Source of the DNA: Apiotrichum sp. Y4204
Taxonomy: Eukaryota; Basidiomycota; Tremellomycetes; Trichosporonales; Trichosporonaceae
Length of the DNA: 64,000 nucleotides
Reading direction: 5' to 3'
Assembly: GCA_025531455.1 (NCBI GenBank)
Contig: JAMYHL010000028.1
Span: 481,418-545,417 of the forward strand
In this document: positions 60,549 to 64,000 of the stretch, piece by piece
How the letters are laid out: every line of letters begins with the position of its first letter
Numbering within the stretch: position 1 is the stretch's first letter
Made by a program: the position numbers and the translations under genes
The notes under the pieces: generated by a model
Database searches by the model: none
What the model was told of the DNA's origin: nothing
The model's input: only the letters and a program-made list of their open reading frames with translations

Positions 60549-61483
60549 CTACTTCCTACGACGGCTGGTACTTGTCGACGGACCTGGATCTCCAGTCGGT
60601 GTTAACTCTGCACTTATCACCTGTTTCGCACCATGCGCTGATGTACCAGTAAGTTCTGTGCTCGCTCGTTGCTGACTGGCAGTTGTCGGGGATGATGGAA
60701 CGTGCACTTCGTCAGCAGGGTCTTGAACAGCAATGATGGGATTCGTCTTGGGCCCACAGCGTCGTCTCTTTGGGGAAGGCGTGATGGCAGCGGTGACTGA
60801 ACCAGGCTGGCGGCTGGGCAATGTAATGTCCTCTTGTCGTACAGTGAACATTCCATTGGACTCTCGTTCACATATCGGCCCGCGAACAACAACCGACATG
60901 CCAGTCATTGAAGGGTGCGTGTTGCTTAAAAACCTTTGCCAGCGGGGGATGTCGGGGATCAGGACACGAAGACGGAAGATGTTCTGGGTGTTGTTCTGAC
61001 ACTCAGTAGGTTCGGAATCAACTGCGACTCACGCCAAACACAGTTCCCTGCAAAATATATGAAGCCAGTCCACCACGGCTGAGGGGATCGATTTCGACTG
61101 TGCCTCCAGCAATTACGATGGCAGGTCGGTTTACGGGAACCATTGACAGGTAGTTTGGGTCTACGAGGTCAGTCGATTTCTTGGGATCAGTACTGACCAC
61201 TCAGTCCGGCCCATGGAAACCTTTCAAATGATTGCACAAAGATGGCAAGCGGTGCCTCCATATCACCGTTATGCGCAAGGTTTCCCCACACGCCAACAGC
61301 CTCACTGATATTGATGTTCAAGTCATCAACATAAGCAACCAGCTCGACAGGATGTGAGTCTGCCCATGAATCCAAGGCAAGCTCAGAACCGAACCTATGT
61401 GTCTTGCGTTTGTTGCTATCGGGTACAGTGTCGGACAAAATCTCGAAAACAGCACTGATGTAACAGAACGAGTGGTGCGACAT
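60549..61483 (-). CDS. OB-fold-like accessory protein of the Helitron (tentative)
   Basis: Three exons on the minus strand: 61198-61483, 61033-61160, 60549-60995, with two 37-nt introns, about 286 residues. The first 180 residues are rich in short beta-strands: HPVELVAYVDDLNIN, RPAIVIAGGTVEIDP, ASYILQGTVFG, IFRLRVLIPDIPRWQRFL, MTGMSVVVRGPICERE. The order V-x-G-x-V ... F-x-V-x-V ... V-x-V-x-G-x-I is that of an OB-fold, as in RPA-like ssDNA-binding proteins. The tail is disordered, with a basic cluster (SPKRRRCGPKT) and S/T-rich sequence. I do not recognise a named family; OB-fold is my inference from strand pattern. It lies 94 bases downstream of the helicase stop on the same strand, with a TTAAATA box in the gap, so it is probably transcribed separately. 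Confidence 0.55.
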
Positions 61484-61577
61484 AGTGGGCAGAGGATTGA
61501 TAGGGGAATGCGATACCGGCAGACTTGTATTTAAGGTGCAGCAAGCCTCGAATCAGCAAAATGATTGCCGCCATTGC
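61484..61577 (-). promoter_or_regulatory. Short spacer with TATA-like box before the OB-like gene
   Basis: On the minus strand, TTAAATA lies about 50 bases upstream of the OB-like start codon and shortly after the helicase stop. This is a plausible core promoter for the accessory gene. Confidence 0.35.
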
Positions 61578-64000
61578 TCAGCATGAGTTCAAGGTTTGGA
61601 AGACCTCATGGAACACCACATTCCGGGTTCTGTGGTCGTCGTTTGTGTTGGCAAGGAGGATCGTAACCGACGTCGGCCTGGTGGAGCGGGACAAGGCAAC
61701 ATACAGCTGACCATGGCTGAATACGGGATGTCGTAAGTCAAGTCCCACTCTCGTAAGGGACTGTCCTTGTGACTTATTGATGGTCATAGCAAATGCAAGT
61801 CGGACTGGGAATTGCACTCGGTTCAGCGTAAGCGGAAGTTTCGGTGACGGAGTGGCCATAAGCTTGATTCGTGGGATGAACTCGTATTGTCCTTTTCGTG
61901 GTCCAGTGAGAATTTGACAGCCAAGGACACGTTCACCCAGATCTTGCACCAACATTCGCGTCCCATTGCACAGGCCAGCGGCAGGATTCAGGTTGCGAAG
62001 GAGGATAATTGGACATCCCCTTTTAAGATGAAGGTTGTGACCTGGGAACCCCGCTAAGTTGAGTGTGTGGAGATATTCAGGCGGAAAGAGGCATGACGGC
62101 TGACCCGAAGTCCCAACAGCAGAATCAGCTGACGGGTACACTTTCATGTGACCTGGAAACCGTTCAAGGACGACGTCATTGATGCTGTTCACAGCCTCGT
62201 TGTGTGTGGCAAGAATTGCTCGCTCTTGAAAGTTGGTTGCGGGAACAGGGTAATTTGTGAGTGATGACGATGACCACTCAGGATAAACAGTGTCGATAAG
62301 GTCCATCTCGCTAGACCCACATGGCAAGCACATATCCTTAGGAAGACCGATGGGACTGTCGTGAATGCCCTCTCCGATGTCGAGCAGCCATCGAGCGAAC
62401 TGTGCAGTTGAGAGGTCATTCCTTGATGACAATCGCATGTTTTCATGCAGTCGGAGAGACTTCACAGTTGGCCAAAATGATGTGTTTGTGATTGTCGCAT
62501 TCACGATTGCTGACCTTGACCCTTGCGGGATGACTGGAAGGCATTGGCGTAGGTCCCCTGGCATGTCAAACAGGGCAGGCCACACTTGAGACTCACCTCC
62601 GAACACAACAACTACTCCGCCAAACGGGTCATCACTCATTCGCACATCCTGCAACATGCGGTTCACTGCTTCGAAGCAATCTTTGTGCTGCATCACTGCT
62701 TCGTCCCAGATGATTAAACGGGCATGTCGGAAGAGTTCAGCCTCTGGGCCCTGGGCACTGATATCACAGGTTGAGTCCGGTTTAGTGTTAATAGGGATTC
62801 GGAACCGTGAGTGTGCTGTTCGGCCATTGGGCAGGAGCAGAGCAGCGACCCCGGATGAAGCGACGGCAAGTGCGATTTCTCCTTTCGATCAAACATTGGC
62901 AAGACAGGCCTCCTCGACAAAGGTCTTTCCCGTACCACCAGGTCCATCAAGGAAGAACAGCTCTCCAGTACCAGTATCGACAGCTGTGGTGATAGCCGCA
63001 ATGCTTGTCTGTTGGTCCTGATTCGCAAGGGTGAGCATATGCTCATAGTCTCGCTGGAGCTGTTGTTGATCCCAGCTCAACTCCCCAGCAAAAACTCTTG
63101 CAATTGACAGTTGCACATGTCCCTCGGCTGGGACAGTTGGCAAACTGAGAGCTTGCAGAGTCTTGCCAAACGACATTGCAATTTCCTCAAGCTTCTCGAG
63201 AAGACATGTTCGGACATGTGAATCAGTTGGATGCGGGATTTGGTGGAACCTGGTGAGCATGTATGGGATATCTTCGGCCATATTTGACTCATGACGGTCA
63301 AAGAGTGACCTTGGGTTGGTTGGCTCGTTGAAGATAATGATCGTGATGAACAGTCGTCGTAACGCGGCAGCAGACTTGAAGAACGCAGCCTCATTAAGAC
63401 AACGGTCATGCTCACTGTCAGACTGAAGGAGCCCTCGAGCTTCACAGGCTTCCTTGAATGTGTGATGCTCAAAGCCGTTCACAACTCGGAGGTGACAGAA
63501 AGATGTGGGTGACCGCACCTCATACAGCAACATTCGTAAAAAGTAGATCTGCCGAAAGTGAGACTCAATTCAAATGCGACCTAGGCACTCACCTCACCAC
63601 TTGTGGGTGGAACCCAATACACCCGTCCAATGGTCTGGCCCCGCTGTCGCTTTCTCCACCTTGTCTTTTTGGCATCCCACGTGAGTTGTGTTGGAGCGTC
63701 CGGATACAGTAGGTCCACTGGGTCGCCATTCATGCAAGCACATCGGCAGTACTCAAAGAATGCCTCAAGCTTTGACATCCTTGTGTCGTTCAAAACTCTT
63801 GAAGGTGCAGTGCTTGAATGGTACCATACAGTTCTCTTGCCTTCGAGATGAACCGGGAGGGATTCGACCGGTGGTGATTTGGCATTGGTGTCAAAGGCGA
63901 GCAAGCGGAAGCAGCATTCATTCGCACAGAGAAACCGGCCATCCAAGTAATCCTGGATCTCATTGACATACTCATCATTGCGGTGAGTGATGAAGGCTGC
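61578..64000 (-). pseudogene. Helitron RepHel, PIF1-like helicase part, interrupted by one in-frame TGA; 5' end off window
   Basis: Exons on the minus strand: 63593 to beyond 64000, 62597-63548 and 61578-62557. The introns are 63549-63592 (44 nt) and 62558-62596 (39 nt, in phase); removing the second makes the helicase motif FGGDLRQCLPV. Motifs in order: the pre-helicase region (AAFITHRNDEYVNEIQDYLDG), Walker A FFLDGPGGTGKT, ALAVASSGVAALLL, Walker B LIIWDEAVM, LRLHENMRL, the GTRML segment, and FAMTINKSQGQS with YVALSRSTRP at the end. This is the Helitron/Pif1 set. A TGA at 62889-62891 lies between Walker A and the next motif; the frame is open on both sides and no GT-AG intron removes it. So this copy is either recently inactivated or needs readthrough. 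The Rep (HUH) nuclease is outside the window. Confidence 0.85.

Larger units (their letters stand above)
58904..64000 (-). mobile_element. Helitron (minus strand), 3' terminus in window, 5' end beyond it
   Basis: Read on the minus strand, the left boundary is a hairpin (ACCCTT, loop GGCT, AGGGGT) followed by GTTGTTG and then CTAA with host T at 58903. This is the classic Helitron 3' end (hairpin then CTRR, inserted at A/T). Within the element and on the same strand lies the PIF1-like helicase half of a RepHel protein; the Rep half should lie beyond 64000. Two more genes sit between helicase and terminus: an OB-like protein (minus) and a 2OG-Fe(II) oxygenase (plus). Base composition is visibly lower in GC than the flanking genes. 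The 5' TC end is not visible, so the total length is unknown. Confidence 0.7.

Overview
The window looks like nuclear DNA of a basidiomycete yeast. GC content is high, genes lie on both strands, and most genes are broken by several introns. Nearly all introns are 33-50 nt long, with GTRNGT donors and short YAG acceptors, a style typical of Tremellomycetes. The gene set (LisH/poly-Q regulator, KSS1/FUS3-type MAP kinase, CPL1-like secreted protein, VPS68, EXO1, HEM12) fits that group; Trichosporonales is my best guess. Gene models below were built by hand, joining exons so that reading frame and family motifs are kept. No search was run.

Layout. 0.3-4.1 kb: Q-rich LisH/LUFS transcriptional regulator (+). 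4.9-7.4 kb: ArsB/anion-permease-like membrane protein (+), with one GC-AG intron. 7.5-10.2 kb: unrecognised zinc-ribbon plus coiled-coil protein (-). 12.2-14.0 kb: mitochondrial seryl-tRNA synthetase (-). 17.9-21.7 kb: poly-Q/H GATA-like zinc-finger protein (+). 22.5-24.1 kb: FAD amine oxidase (-). 25.3-26.2 kb: KGD4/MRPS36 small mitochondrial protein (-), divergent from a PWI/SRRM1-like splicing factor (+, 26.7-29.0 kb). 31.0-33.1 kb: MAP kinase (+). 34.0-35.8 kb: uroporphyrinogen decarboxylase (-). 36.3-41.1 kb: very long coiled-coil protein with a 21-residue repeat (+). 41.4-43.0 kb: short-chain dehydrogenase (-). 43.7-47.7 kb: JmjC protein (-), divergent from mS34 (+, 48.2-49.0 kb). 49.3-51.9 kb: exonuclease 1 (-), divergent from VPS68 (+, 52.4-53.2 kb). 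56.6-57.8 kb: CPL1-like secreted cysteine-rich protein (+).

The right end (from about 58.9 kb to beyond the window) is a mobile element that I read as a Helitron on the minus strand. It has a recognisable 3' terminus (CTAA followed by host T, preceded by a short hairpin) and the PIF1-like helicase part of a RepHel protein, interrupted by one in-frame TGA. Two further genes lie between helicase and terminus: a three-exon OB-fold-like protein and a 2-oxoglutarate/Fe(II) dioxygenase-like protein that could be related to TET/JBP enzymes. A tRNA-promoter-like (SINE-like) sequence abuts the terminus. This element and its cargo are the most unusual part of the window. The rest is mainly housekeeping and regulatory chromosome, with several long gene-poor gaps (10.2-12.2, 14.0-17.9, 29.0-31.0 and 53.2-56.6 kb).
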